Shown here: positions 36,205 to 48,120 of the stretch, in pieces
How the letters are laid out: each line of letters opens with the position of its first letter
Numbering within the stretch: the stretch's first letter is position 1
Assembly: GCF_004337985.1 (NCBI RefSeq)
Contig: NC_043742.1
Span: 7,192,641-7,256,640, forward strand
DNA length: 64,000 nt
DNA from: Pyricularia pennisetigena
Taxonomy: Eukaryota; Ascomycota; Sordariomycetes; Magnaporthales; Pyriculariaceae
Direction of reading: 5' to 3'
The notes under the pieces: model-generated
What the model was told of the DNA's origin: nothing
What the model saw: only the letters and a program-made list of their open reading frames with translations
Database searches by the model: none
Made by a program: the position numbers and the translations under genes

Positions 36205-39200
36205 ATTTAAAAATTGGGTGGGTGGGATACGATTATATCGCCCCAAAAATAGGCACGGGTTATATAATCGTCGGTTTATTTTTATTGCATTTCGCCCCGG
36301 TAAAAGGTTTAATTTTACGTATTTTTTTTACCGTACGTTTAAGTAAATTAATATTCGTTTTAAATTTACCGCGTCGCCTTTTTTCCGGGGAATCGTCGAT
36401 TTGTTAATTAATTATAGCAAATTTTTGGTCCGGTTAAATATTTAATTATTAACGTCGTTTCGATATTGGGCTATTATTTATTTGGACCGGCTTTTATTTT
36501 GTTTCGAATTCGTCCAATACCCGTATATTTTCCATTATTACCAAATTTTCCCACGTAAATTTATCGTATTTTTTCCATTTTACCAAAATTTTGCGTTTGC
36601 GTCCTTTCCCCACTGCGTTTTTCGCGGCCAGGATTTCCTCCATTACCCATTCCTCCGCGGTTTCGTTATTTAAATCGGATGGGATTAATAAAGGGCCGGG
36701 TCTAATGTCGGTACGAATTTAGGACTGTAATAAATCGTCCGCGGCCTTTTCGATTAATTCAACGTAAAAAATAGGGTGGATTTTTTTCGGGACGTTTAAC
36801 GTAATTATTAAAGGTGTAAAAATCGCTACGACCGTATATTTATTCGCCACGAAATTAAACTTTTTATTCGGGCGATTAATTTTAACGTTCCGTAAATTAA
36901 AAAAAATTTTATCCCTTATTTTGAAACGGTCCGCCGGTTTCCGTATTTTATTCGCGTTTTTTTGGCGTTATTATATATAAATTATAGCGGCGTAAACCAC
37001 GTTTATACCGTTTTTAAAATGTTGTAAAAACAAATTCGCGCGATTTTTGGGCGTGGAACCCGGTCGTCCGTTTACCTATATTACCGGGACCACGTTTACC
37101 TTATATTTTAATAATAATTTATTAAAATTAATTCCCGTGGTTAACGAATTCCTATTATTTAACGTTAATTAAACGGCCGGTAATTGTCCGGACCAATTTG
37201 TTAAATTAAATACCACGAAAACCTTTAAATAATATTATATTTCCTAATTAATCCGTTCCGTACCCCCGTCCGTTTTTAAATGGTAGGACGTCGATAATAA
37301 TTGTAAAATTCCTATTTATCGGCACAATTCCGACCAAAAACCCCCTACCCATTCCGACCCCCGGTCCGATATAATCGCGTTAAAAAAACCACTAAACCGC
37401 CACCAGGTGGAAACGAATTTCGCGGCGCAAATTTCGGTTTTTATCGAATCTATCGCTTTTAATTGGATATATTTGGAAAATTTATTAATTATAACCATTA
37501 TATAACGCGGCGCGTCCGTATTATTACCTGGGAAATCCGTTATAAAATCGATGGAAATTTATTTCCAAAATCTGTCCGGTATTGGTAAAAATTATAATAA
37601 TTTTTATTTGCGTTATTTTAATAGTTTTATCCTGCGGTATATGTCGCAATTGCGTATAAATCGTCGGATATATTCGGCTATCCCGCTCCAATAGTAATTT
37701 CGAACCATGATTATAAATATATTATTTTTACCGTAATAACCAATTATTAGGGATTTGTGGGTTTATTGTAAAATTGCCGTAATTAAGGGTTCCCAATTGG
37801 GTAATTAAAGGCGGTTTTTGTACAATAACGTACCGGAGGCGTTTATTAAATAATCCGTTATTTATACTATCGTTTCGGTTTCGGGTGGGAATCGTTTTAT
37901 ATCCTGTTAAACCGCGTTACGTTTATGGGCGTACACCGGGTTTTTTTCCACTATTTCGTTCTAAAATTCTGTTATATTAAGTTATTGGAAAATAAATATT
38001 TTTTCCGGGACCGCCGGTTATATATTTTATAATAATATTTAAAAAATACCGATTGTGGTTTTACTGGATATTGGGCGTAATATTATCGTTTTCCTTTCCT
38101 CGCTGGTTTCGTCCTGCTCCCGTTTCGATAACGCGACGGGGATTATCGCGTATTTCCCTAATCGGTATTTTAAAACGTAATTAAAATTAAATAAAATTTC
38201 GGCCCACCGTATTTACCGTTCTAATACCACCTTCGGTTTCGTAAAATATTCGAACGTTTTATAATCCGTAAAAATAATAAAAGGAAAACGGATATTACGT
38301 AATTCCGCTTCCCATATTTACAAATAATAAACGACCGCGAGCAAGTTTTTATCGTGGATAATATAATTACGTTGGGCCGTCGTTAATTTAACGAAATAAA
38401 ATATTACCGGTTTTTATAACCCGTCCTTCCTTTTTTATACTAATACCCCCCCGATAATTGCGCCGGAATAATCCGTTTTTATTTTCGTTTCCGTTTCGTC
38501 GCTCCATTGGGTTAATATTGGCGCCTGCAAAAATGTTTATTTAAATATTTTAAAAATAATATTTTTTTCCGGTATTTATTTAAACGGTATTTTTTTTTTA
38601 ATAAATCGAAATAGGGGCGCCGTTAAACCCGAATACCCGTTTATAAAATCCCGGTAAAAATTTGCGAATTTTAAAAAACCGCGCAGTTTTCGTAACTTCG
38701 TCGGGGTTTCCTATTCCCGGATCGCGCGTAATTTTTCCGGATCGGTTTCCACGCTTATATTAACGTATATAATAAACCCCAAATATTTAACGGAAATAAC
38801 CGCGAACGCGTTTTCATCGAAATCCAAACTTAAACCCGCTTTTTTTAATTTTCCCAAAACATGGGTAACCTTCCGCCAATAATCCGTTTTGGAACCGGAC
38901 GGTATATATTAAAATATCGTCCAAATATATTAATATATAATCGTTTAATATATTCCCGAAAACGCCGTTAATATATCGTTGGAACGTAACCGGGGCGCCC
39001 GCTAAGCGGAATAAGTATATTAACCATTCGAAAAATCCGAATTTTGTGCGAAAAATTGTAAAATATTTATCCTTTTCGGCTACGCGTAATTTATAAAAAA
39101 TTGCGCGCACGTTTACTTTAATAAACCATTTTGCTCCGGATAAGGAACGGAGCGTTTTTTTAATTAATGGTAAAAAATACCGGTCCTATATTATAATAGC

Positions 39201-40090
39201 GTTTAATATTTTATAATTAACGTATAAACGCCATTTTCCAAAAATTTTCCGGATTATTAGGACCGGGGTTGCGGTTAACGACGCGTTTGCTCGGATTTAT
39301 TTTTTATCCATTATATCGATTATTTATCGCCGCAATTTTAACAATTAATCGCGCGGTATATAGTATAACCGGTTTTATAATAACGGCGGAGATTTACCGT
39401 CGTTATCCTTTTAAATCCGGATATAATAGTCCAATTCGCCCTTATACGGGGGTAAAACCGAAATTTTACCGTCGTTAAATAAACTTTCGAAACCTTTTAA
39501 TTTTACGGGTAACGTCGCCGGGGGTCCTGCGTCGTTTTTATTTACCGCCGTTAAGGTTAAAACCCGGGTTATATTTCGTAACGAAATAAAGGCGAATTTT
39601 ATTTGTTCGTTCGTATTTTTTTTGCTTTTCGGGCCGCGGCCAGGAATACGCTACCTATAACCACCGTAAATTTCCCGCTTTTCGGACGTAGGGATAACTC
39701 CTGCACGAATGACTTTTTAACGGACCTTATTTTTAACCCTTTTTAATTTAAATTAAATATTATTGTCCGGTGGGTTATCCAAAAAAATCCCAGGAATACG
39801 TTTTGCGTTAATCCCGGAATTATATAAAAAAATATCGGCGCGGTATAACCGTCGATATCCACGTCGCAAATACCCATTTCCCGTATATCGGTTCGTATTC
39901 GTCCCGTTACCGTGCCCAACCGGCGGATTTATGGTAAAAAAACCTTTATTATTCCCAATTTTTCGGTATAATTTTTGTTTATAACCGCGTAATATTCGCA
40001 CCCTAAATCCATTTATATAATAATAAATTTCGTTAAATTAATTAAAACCGGGATAAAAAATGGTCGCCCATTTATTACAATTTATATTTT
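36205..40090 (-). pseudogene. pol: Gypsy pol: protease, RT, RNase H, integrase, chromodomain
   Basis: A decayed Ty3/gypsy pol on the minus strand. The protease/linker region near 39800-40000 contains DVDIDGYTAPIFF. RT motifs are visible at 38814-39110, with FGFFEWLIYLFRLAGAPVTF and the catalytic IYLDDILIYT. The integrase zinc region near 37630-37700 has IRNCDI. The integrase core at 37316-37540 has SIDFITDF and IISDRGSEW. The chromodomain is at about 36497-36656. Stops are mostly TAA/TAG and frames change several times. Domain order and the chromodomain assign it to the chromoviruses. Matching fragments are at 58284-60368, 27263-27905 and 61573-62645. Confidence 0.85.
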
Positions 40091-40096
40091 TTTTAA

Positions 40097-41184
40097 TTAT
40101 TTTTTCCAATTTATATTTAGTAACGTATTATAAAGTGGTCCGGGCCCGTCGCGTCGGTTTTCCCCTGGGTTAAAATTGTGGCCCAAAATTAATTTTTTCC
40201 CTTTTCGGGGTCGTTTAACGTCGGACGTATAACCGGTGCGAATTGGTAATTTTGGGCGTAATGGAAGGCGGACCCGCAACGGAAATAGGCCCCTATTTTA
40301 CGGCGTCGCTGGAATTTTTAAACGGATATTTATAAAACCCTATTTTTTTTATTTTTATCCAATCGGCGCTTTTTTCGTTTTTTACCAACGTTATAACGGT
40401 TTCGGCCAACCCCCATCGTTAATACGCCCGTTATTATTATATTTTTTAAACCTGTTTATAAGGAATTTGGAAGGGGGGTGTTCCTTTTTTAGCCGAAACG
40501 TTTATCCAAATTAATGGCCTCCAAATCCTGGGCGATATAACGGTATATAATAATAAATCCGTGGTAAGAATCGGAAACAATACCCCTTCCTACCGACGCC
40601 TCCCTTACCCGGTTAAAAAGCCGGAAACGCAAATAATTAACCCGTATTTCGTTTAATTATTCGAAGCCCCCGGCCGCAGTAAAAAAACGTTCGAATTTGG
40701 TAAAAAAATGTGCGAATAATTCGCTGTATCGTATTCGGAATATTTTTAATTCGGCGAAGGTTTAGGCCTTTTTATAAAGGTCGTCGTACGTAAATCCCAA
40801 ATATTCGATAAAATCCTCGTGGTTATACCCCTTTTCCGTACCCTTTACCTCGTCAAAAAAACGGACGATATCCTATATTATAATAATAAAATTAAATTAT
40901 ACGTATTCGAATTGGTCGCGTTAATTCCCGATAAATTCCGCGTCGCGTATTAATTTATACGAAATAATTTATTTCCAAACTGTAAACGCAGCCGGTACGC
41001 CGTCGTATAATGGGGGGTTACGTAAAGGTTTTTTTTTAAAGCGTTATTTTTACGCGATCGCGCCTGCGTTTAAAAAATATAATTGCATTTAAACGATGCG
41101 TTCCTCCAATATCGCGATATTCGCGACCAGGTTTTGGTAAAAATTGTAAATTTCCCCTCCCGGGCCTGGTTTTGGGTTGGCCAT
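40097..41184 (-). pseudogene. gag: Gypsy gag relic
   Basis: It starts at the ATG at 41184, 30 nt from the 5' LTR, with MANPKPGPGGEIYNFYQNLV. It continues through a charged region to a basic C-terminus (open 40097-40279, with RPRKGKKL) before pol. TAA/TAG codons break it repeatedly, the first at about codon 35. I do not see an intact CCHC zinc knuckle. Position and length fit capsid; sequence alone gives limited support. Confidence 0.6.
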
Positions 41185-41200
41185 TATCGTATTTAAATTT

Positions 41201-41213
41201 GAACGTTAGTAAA
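41201..41213 (-). promoter_or_regulatory. Gypsy primer site, self-priming type
   Basis: Next to the 5' LTR the minus strand reads TTTACTAACGTTC. Its TTACTAACGTT part differs by a single C/T from TTACTAACGCT at 41268-41278 inside the LTR on the plus strand, so it can pair with AGCGTTAGTAA of the transcript. That 11-mer lies just after a TATATAAAG box and pyrimidine tract, where transcription should start. This is the arrangement known for Tf1-type self-priming. Confidence 0.75.
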
Positions 41214-41401
41214 TATTATAGGGTAAATTAACGGCCTTAAAACCGTTAAATATCCTTGTTGGTATTATTACTAACGCTGGGGAAAAAGGAAGGAAAAAGT
41301 GTATGTCCGGGTCGTGGTAGTGTCCTTCCCTTTATATATTGTCCCTGACCCGCTCTTGTATCTTATCACGTGATACGTGCCTTAGGCACGAATCCATAAC
41401 A
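41214..41401 (-). repeat. Gypsy 5' LTR
   Basis: 188 bp with plus-strand ends TATTATAGGG and CCATAACA, followed by the TCATA duplication. On the element strand it has a TATATAAAGGG box, a C/T-rich tract and the AGCGTTAGTAA start-site candidate. Confidence 0.92.
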
Positions 41402-41406
41402 TCATA

Positions 41407-41459
41407 TATACGTTGTTAAAGTGGGTGGGTTCGAATCCCATTGTGGTCGCAGCTTTTTT
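41407..41459 (+). other. tRNA-like 3' half with B box and T6 (Copia-3 LTR)
   Basis: It contains a canonical B box, GGTTCGAATCC, at 41428-41438 within a pairable T arm (GTGGG/CCCAT). A T6 run at 41454-41459 could end Pol III transcription. The A box is at about 31712-31724, on the other side of the Gypsy insertion. The 5' acceptor strand is not complementary. Confidence 0.65.
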
Positions 41460-41818
41460 GTGCATGCATAAGCACAATAGGTCGTTAGGCTTAATGGGCC
41501 GTTAGGCTTAATAGGTCGGCAGGTTAGTCACATAAATAAGGCCAAATCATGTGACGTGACCCCGCATTCCGGACATCCGGATCGAAGATCTGCACCTACG
41601 GATTCGAACACGTAATTCACAACTTAGCCTTGGATTTATCACCTTTATAACTTTCATCGATACAACGGTTTAACGAATCGATTGTGCAATAACAATATAT
41701 TATCTTTATTACCGCTAGCAAACGGTTATTTGCCATTTTAACGTTTTATTAGCCTAATACGTGATCCAGTTTTCCCGCGTTCAACATTAAGCTTATTTTA
41801 TCTCGTAACCTCCCCACA
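41407..41818 (+). mobile_element. Copia-3 5' LTR, right part
   Basis: It continues the LTR interrupted at 31754 and ends CCTCCCCACA at 41818, directly before a primer binding site. Both parts together give about 660 bp, matching the solo LTR at 9003-9667 (665 bp). Confidence 0.9.
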
Positions 41819-41832
41819 GGTTATAAGCCCGG
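41819..41832 (+). promoter_or_regulatory. Copia-3 primer binding site (half tRNA-iMet type)
   Basis: GGTTATAAGCCCGG follows the LTR end directly. It is complementary to the initiator tRNA-Met anticodon arm (CCGGGCTCATAACC) with one transition, the same site type as in Copia-1 and Copia-2. Confidence 0.8.
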
Positions 41833-42198
41833 ATTAGCTTATACCAACGAAATTAATATCAATACCATGAAGTCCATCGATTATTCTTCAGCCCTATTTC
41901 GGACTAACCCGAGTCTTATACCATTCGATAGCTCTATTCACGCTTTATCCAACGGTACAATTGCCGAAACCGGAATCGCACGCGCCGTCGAAAAAACCCG
42001 ACCGTTATACTGCACCCTCCTATATTTACCTATATACCTCAAGAAACACTCGCCTATATTTTCACCGCTATTCGACCTATCCATACGAGACCTACACCAT
42101 CCAAAAGCTCCTTCCAAGACCTATCCCGCCAAATAACCCTTTTGACCTTAATCCCGACCGTTACCGAGATACAATACAAAACAGACCCTTTCTTTAAG

Positions 42199-42771
42199 AT
42201 GGCTACCTTTGACAAAATCCCAATAGTAACCCTAAAAGGTACCGAAAATTACGTTATTTGGGCTATTCGTGCTTAAGAGGCCTTGGAGGTAAAGGGACTC
42301 GCGTGTAGCCTGGAGCAAAAGGAGGGAGTTATTGTTAGCCTCGACGCTAATAATAATATAGAACCGACTGGTATCCCCAATGGTATCCAAAGTGGTAATA
42401 ATAATACCTTTAAACCTTTGGATTATGAAAACAAAAATACGCAGGCTTTGGCCTTTGTAAAATCACTGTGCGATAATAAACCTCTTTTATATATAAAAAA
42501 TTGGATTTCTGCGTACGAAATCTGGAATAAATTAAAAAATGTATATAATCCTGAAGGTTATATTTCGGATTTTTTTGTATTAGAGGAGTTTTATTCGGAC
42601 GTACTAGAATCGTTTAATAACATCGGGGTTTATGTGAATGAAATACAAAAGTTATATTCAGTTTTGAAATTTGGAGGTTTAATTACCCAAAGTAAGGTTG
42701 TTATAACCTGGGTATTAAATACTTTAAATCAAAATTGGACCTCTTTTGCACCAATGCTTATCCAAATTTAA
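42199..42771 (+). pseudogene. gag: Copia-3 gag, truncated
   Basis: It begins MATFDKIPIVTLKGTENY, the typical start of a copia gag (DUF4219/UBN2 type), after an untranslated leader of about 370 bp. An in-frame TAA at 42274-42276 sits where a CAA or CAG is likely. After it the frame is open to 42771, with IWNKLKNVYNPEGY and a conserved gag helix region. It is cut by a Copia-1 LTR at 42793, and no Copia-3 pol is visible in the window. It is less mutated than most relics here, so it may be a younger insertion. Confidence 0.8.
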
Positions 42772-42792
42772 CGGAATAATTCAGACAAATAT

Positions 42793-43619
42793 TATAAGAA
42801 TAATAAGTTTATATCATAAGCTTAAGCACGTAGTAAATATTACGATGCATAATTATGCACAATTGTGCATATTTATTATGCAGTGCATTAAAGAATAATA
42901 AGCTTGTATTATAAGTTTAAATACGATATATATACTACGATGCATAATTATGCACAATAATGTATAATTATTATGCACAATAATGCATAATTAATATGCA
43001 CAACAATGTATAATTATTATGCACAATACTCCATAGCCTTTATGCAATGTACAACGTGTATTAATTAAATAATGCAATACAATTGCACACAATTTATGCA
43101 TGTATACTTTTGACCTATTTGGGCAAAAGAAATGAACGCAGATCATTTGCAGATCATACGATCCACAGGCAAACCTATTTTGGTAAAAATAAAACGCATG
43201 ACATAAATACAGGTAAGGTTTTGAAGATTGCGTCATGCAACGTTTCAAATATGAGACGTTCAAAATAGCCACATATATAAATAGGTGAACGCTGAAGCGT
43301 TGTTTTATTTTATCCTAATTGGGAAAATAAAATGCAAACCTTAATACGTGGATTTGTAATACATGGATTGCCACATGCAATACTTTTGCAGATAAATAGG
43401 GAAGAGTTTCCCGCCTTAGAATTAGAGGAAGTTTTATGATCTATCCATCCATCTATCTATTGATCTATTTATCCATCGATCTCTCGATTCATTCAACCAT
43501 TAATAAAATTTTTACCTCTATCTATCTTACTTATAAAAGTGACCTTTTTCCCCTTATATATATCTACCTTATACGGATATGTTCACTTTACAATTCATCA
43601 CATAACCTTCCTTTTTACA
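42793..43619 (+). mobile_element. Copia-1 LTR
   Basis: It runs from TATAAGAATAATAAG to CCTTTTTACA, with two palindrome units and an ATCC/ATCT tract near 43440-43490. It is followed directly by an internal pol fragment rather than a primer site, so the 5' part of that element has been deleted. Confidence 0.85.
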
Positions 43620-44205
43620 AAGGTAAATTAGCTTTAAAAAGGGGTTCGGTTTTGATAAAAAAGCTGAAAAATAACAATGATAATAACGATAACCGTTATA
43701 TTAGGGACGATAAAAATAAATATCGTTATAAAGCCCGTTGGGTTATTTAAGGTTTTTACCAAATATTTGGTGTAGATTTTCTGGAGACTTTTTCTACAAC
43801 CTGCAGAACCGAAACGTGGAGAATTAATTTAATTATAGCCGCTAACATGGGCTATTTAATAATCCAATGCGATGTTGAAACAGCGTTTTAGCACGCAAAT
43901 ATTAATACGCCAATATACACAAATTTACCAATTGGTTTCTATACAAAAAACAAATATGAAAATAAAATCGGGAAGTTAAATAGAGCTTTGTATGGTATAA
44001 AACAATTGCCACGATTATTGTACAAATATTTGTTGAAAATCTTAAATGAAACAGGATTTAATCCTTTACTATACGACGAGGGTATTTTTGTGAATAAAAG
44101 CCCCGAAAGCAAATATTACCAAACAATTTTGGTATTTTACACGGACGATATATTGATAATCAGTACTAATATTATTGCTACTAATAATCTAATCTCCGAT
44201 TTGCA
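43620..44205 (+). pseudogene. Copia-1 reverse transcriptase fragment
   Basis: A part of RT homologous to about 46430-47010 of the preserved copy. The WVVQGFYQ segment reads WVI-stop-GFYQ because TAA at 43748-43750 replaces the CAA of the relative, a textbook RIP change. The active-site region reads FYTDDILII, open 43988-44257. It ends abruptly at 44205 against the reversed LTR of the next element. Confidence 0.85.
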
Positions 44206-45218
44206 TATAAGAAGGGAAGGTTATGTGATGAATTGTGAAGTGAATATATTTGTATAAGGTAGATATATATAAGGGGAAAAAGGTCACTTTTATAAGTAAA
44301 ATAGATAGAGGTAAAAACTGTATTGATGGTTGAATGAATCGATAGATCAATGGATAGATAGATCGATAGATAGATAGATCGATAGATGGATGGATCGATG
44401 AAATGGATGGATCAATAGATGGATAGATTATAAAACTTCCTCTAATTCTAAGGCGGGAAACTCTTCCCTATTTATCTGCAAAAGTATTGCATGTGGCAAT
44501 CCATGTATTACAAATCCACGTATTAAGGTTTGCATTTTATTTTCCCAATTAGGATAAAATAAAACAACGCTTCAGCGTTCACCTATTTATATATGTGGCT
44601 ATTTTGAACGTCTCATATTTGAAACGTTGTATAACGCAATCTTCAAAACCTTACCTGTATTTATGTCATGCGTTTTATTTTTACCAAAATAGGTTTGCCT
44701 GTGGATCGTATGATCTGCACATGATCTGCAAATGATCTGCGTTCATTTCTTTTGCCCAAATAGGTCAAAAGTATACATGCATGAATTGTGTGCAATTGTA
44801 TTGCATTATTTAACCAATACACGTTATACATTGCATAAAGGTTATGCAGTATTGTGCATAATAATTATGCATTATTATGTATAATAATTATGCATCATTG
44901 TGCATAACAATTATACATTGTTGTGCATATTAATTATGCATTATTGTGCATAATAATTATACATCATTGTGCATAATTATGCATCGTAGTATTTACTACG
45001 TGCTTAAACTTATAATATAAGTTTATTATGCATTGCATAATATTTATGCATAGTTGTGCATAATTATGCATCGTAGTATATATTACGTATTTAAGCTTAT
45101 AATATAAGCTTATTAGTCTTTTATGCATTGCATAATAATTATGCATAATTGTGTATAATTATGTATCGTAGTATATATTACGTGTTTAAGCTTATAATAT
45201 AAGCTTATTATTCTCATA
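44206..45218 (-). repeat. Copia-1 3' LTR
   Basis: 1013 bp from TATAAGAAGGGAAGG to TTATTCTCATA, with three palindrome units and a GGAT/GATA tract at 44340-44425. Confidence 0.9.
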
Positions 45219-45485
45219 TACCCCCGTAATTTGTATAATAAAAGCTTATTTTATTATATAAATTATCTGTAAAGTATTCTTCGCTTTAACATATAAAACC
45301 CAATGGGAAAAAACTCGTTAAAACAAAGTATTTTATATATGCACAAATCTAACGTATAAAACCCTTTGGGAAAAAATCGTTAAATATATAAATATTTATG
45401 TCCAACGTTTAAAAAACCCTTTGGGAAAAAATTGTTGGATTATTATATATTTCAGCAAAAAACCTAATTTTTTAGGTAAAAAGCT

Positions 45486-48120
45486 TTATTTAATATTTCC
45501 TAAATCTAGGAAATATTTATGGGCTGGATCCGGTACCGTTTTTGTTAAAAAATCCGCCAAATTTTCTTTTATTGGTATATATACCAACTTTATCAAGTTT
45601 TTCTGAACCGCTTCTCTATTAAAATGATATAATATATCAATATGCTTGGATCTTTTGTGAAATTCGGGATTATTCGCCAAATGAATGGCCGCCGTATTAT
45701 CCACCAAAATAACAGGTGTTTTGATATTAAATCCCAAATTTAGATTGTTATTTAAATAACTTATTATATTGTTCAAATATATTGCTTTTTTTATTGCGTT
45801 TGTCAAAGCCATATATTCTGCTTCGCAACTGCTTAAAGCTACTGTTTTTTGTAAAACAGAATTCCAACTTATTATATTATTATTCGATATATTTTTGTTA
45901 TTCTCCTCTGTTAAGCTAAATATATAGCCAGAAGTCGATTTCCGATTTTCAAGGTCATTAGCCCAATCAGAATCGCAATATCCTTTTATAAGAATATTTT
46001 TATTTCCGTTATTTATGTTATAATTTAACCCAAGATTTGGATATTTTAACAAATATTTCCAAATATTCGCAACGCATTTAAAATCCTCGTTGTTTGGGTT
46101 TGCCATAAATCTGGCACATAAATTAACGGTAGAACAAATATCTGGTCTTGTTTTTAACGCTAAGTATAATAGCGAACCATTATATTGTTGGTATATTTTT
46201 ATCTCGTCCTGAGAAGCGTTGTTTTTATTTTTTGTCAATTTGATACCCGGTACCCCCGGGATTAATCCCGGTTTATAATCGTTATGAATATTGAATTTAT
46301 TCAATAACTTTTCTGTATATTGGGCTTGTTTTATTGTCAAATTATTATTGTTAATAACAATTTCGTGGCCCAAAAAGCTGGAAACTGGTCCTAAATTTTC
46401 TATTTTAATTTCCGCTTGCAAATCGGAAATTAAATTATTAATAATAATAATATTTTTATTTATTATTAATATATCGTCCACGTGACATACCAAAATTGTT
46501 TGGTAGTATTTGCTATCAGGGCTTTTATTAATAAAAATACCCTCGTCGTATGGTAAAGGATTAAATCCAGTTTTGTTTAATATTTTTAACAAATATTTGT
46601 ACCATAATCGTGGCGACTGTTTTAGGCCATATAAAGCTTTATTTAATTTACCGACTTTATTTTTATATTTGTCTTCTGTATAGAAGCCAGTTGGTAAATT
46701 TATATATATTTCGGTATCAATATTTGCGTGCAAAAACGCTGTTTTGACATCGCATTGGATTATGAAATAACCCATTTTAACGGCTATTATTAAAATAATT
46801 CGCCACGTTTCGGTTCTGCAGGTTGTAGAAAAAATCTCCAGAAAATCTACACCAAATATTTGGTAAAAACCTTGTACAACCCAACGGGCTTTATAACGAT
46901 ATTGATTTTTATCGTCCGTAATATAACGGTTATCGTTACTATTATTATTTATAGGTTTTTTTATTAAAACCCAACGCCCTTTTATAGCTGATTTCCCTTT
47001 GGGTAAATCAACAATTTTATATACGTTTTCGTCTTCCAAACTATTTATTTCATCCTTACAGGATTTGTACCAATTCTGTGCATCTGGTAACTTCATTGCT
47101 TGTTGGAAAATAGACGGGTTATCCGTATTATTTATTGTTAAAATAAAATCTTTATTGTTTGTGAACTTGTAAAATTTATTTAACACCGTATCGGTTATAG
47201 TTAATAATTCGTCCTGCCATGGATCGAATTTGGGCATCTTTGCAGCAAAAGGTCTGCTTTAAACGTTATTTTCAACGTTATTATTAACGTTATTTTCAAC
47301 GATTATTAACGTTATTTTCAACGTTATCATTAACGCTAATTTTAGCGTTATGATTATCAGAAATATTAACTTCTATTTCGTTAAATATTTCGTTCGGGAT
47401 ATTTTTAACATTCGATGAAAACTTGTTTTCCAATATTGTTAAATCTCGAACTAAAACGGTGGTTTTCCGTTTTATATCCCATATTTTATATATATTATTA
47501 TAATCGGTATAACCGATTAATAAACCAGGTTCATTTCTAGCTTCTAGCTTTTTAATCTGTTTATTTGTGTTAAAATAAACAATCGATCCCCATATTTTTA
47601 ATATATTATAATTTGGATTTTTATTATAATATAATTCGTAAGGTGATTTAAAACCTAATGACGAATTCGGGGTTCGGTTATATATATAAACGGCTGATAA
47701 TAATGCTTCGCCCCAAAGGTAATTGGGAGCATTTGTATGAAAAAGCATAGCCCTCACTTTATTAAAAAGTGTTAAGTTTATTCGTTCTATTAACCCATTT
47801 GGCTCTTTCGTATACGGAGGAGTTAAATTATGGATAATACCATATTTGTTTAATATTGACTTGAAGTCATTATTAATATATTCCCCTCCGTTATCGGTAA
47901 AAATTTCTTTTACTCTTTTATTGTTCGGGTTATTGTTTAACTTATTTATTAAAGTCTAAAAAGCAATAATTGCATCAAATTTTTGCTTTAATAAGTAAAC
48001 GAATAAATATTTGGACTTTTTATCCAAAAAGGTTATATAATATTTGTAATTATTAAACGTAATAGGGGTGATAGGACCCCCCAAATCGCTGTGGATTCGC
48101 TCGTTTATATAATAATCACT
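45486..48120 (-). pseudogene. pol: Copia-1 integrase, reverse transcriptase and RNase H
   Basis: Open from 47237 to 45486 (583 codons) for RT and RNase H. RT has RWVVQGFYQ, IQCDVKTAFLHA, LYGLKQSPRLWYKYL and the active site CHVDDIL, with His where Tyr is usual. RNase H has CDSDWANDLENRKSTSGY, SSCEAEYMAL, DNTAAIHLANNPE and RSKHIDI. Integrase lies upstream, including open 47296-47757, with HSDLGGP, FTDNGGEYI and PNGLIERIN. It is broken by TAA at 48121-48123, TAG near 47955, and a frameshift in an Asn/Val-encoding repeat near 47260-47330 followed by TAA near 47256. All the stops fit CAA/CAG or TGG changes. It is not functional as written but is close to complete. Confidence 0.9.

Larger units (their letters stand above)
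31755..41401 (-). mobile_element. Full-length Gypsy chromovirus, nested in the Copia-3 LTR
   Basis: A 9647-bp LTR retrotransposon with 188-bp LTRs at 31755-31942 (3') and 41214-41401 (5'). The target duplication TCATA lies at 31750-31754 and 41402-41406. On the minus strand, gag runs from 41184, then protease, RT, RNase H, integrase and chromodomain down to about 36205. Downstream of pol it has an opposite-strand frame (32697-36154), a 120-bp tandem repeat and a nested DNA transposon (33038-34893). RIP-type stops disable all frames. The 11-nt complementarity between LTR and primer site places it in the Tf1/sushi-type chromoviruses. Confidence 0.92.

Noticed and set aside
41407..41459. A functional tRNA gene
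   Set aside because: The T arm and B box are good, but the acceptor 5' strand does not pair and no anticodon arm can be drawn. It is also part of an LTR and split by a Gypsy insertion.
44830..45000. Regular 23-27 bp repeats resembling a CRISPR array
   Set aside because: The units are imperfect palindromic TGCATAATTAT repeats without unique spacers, present in every Copia-1 LTR of a eukaryotic genome.
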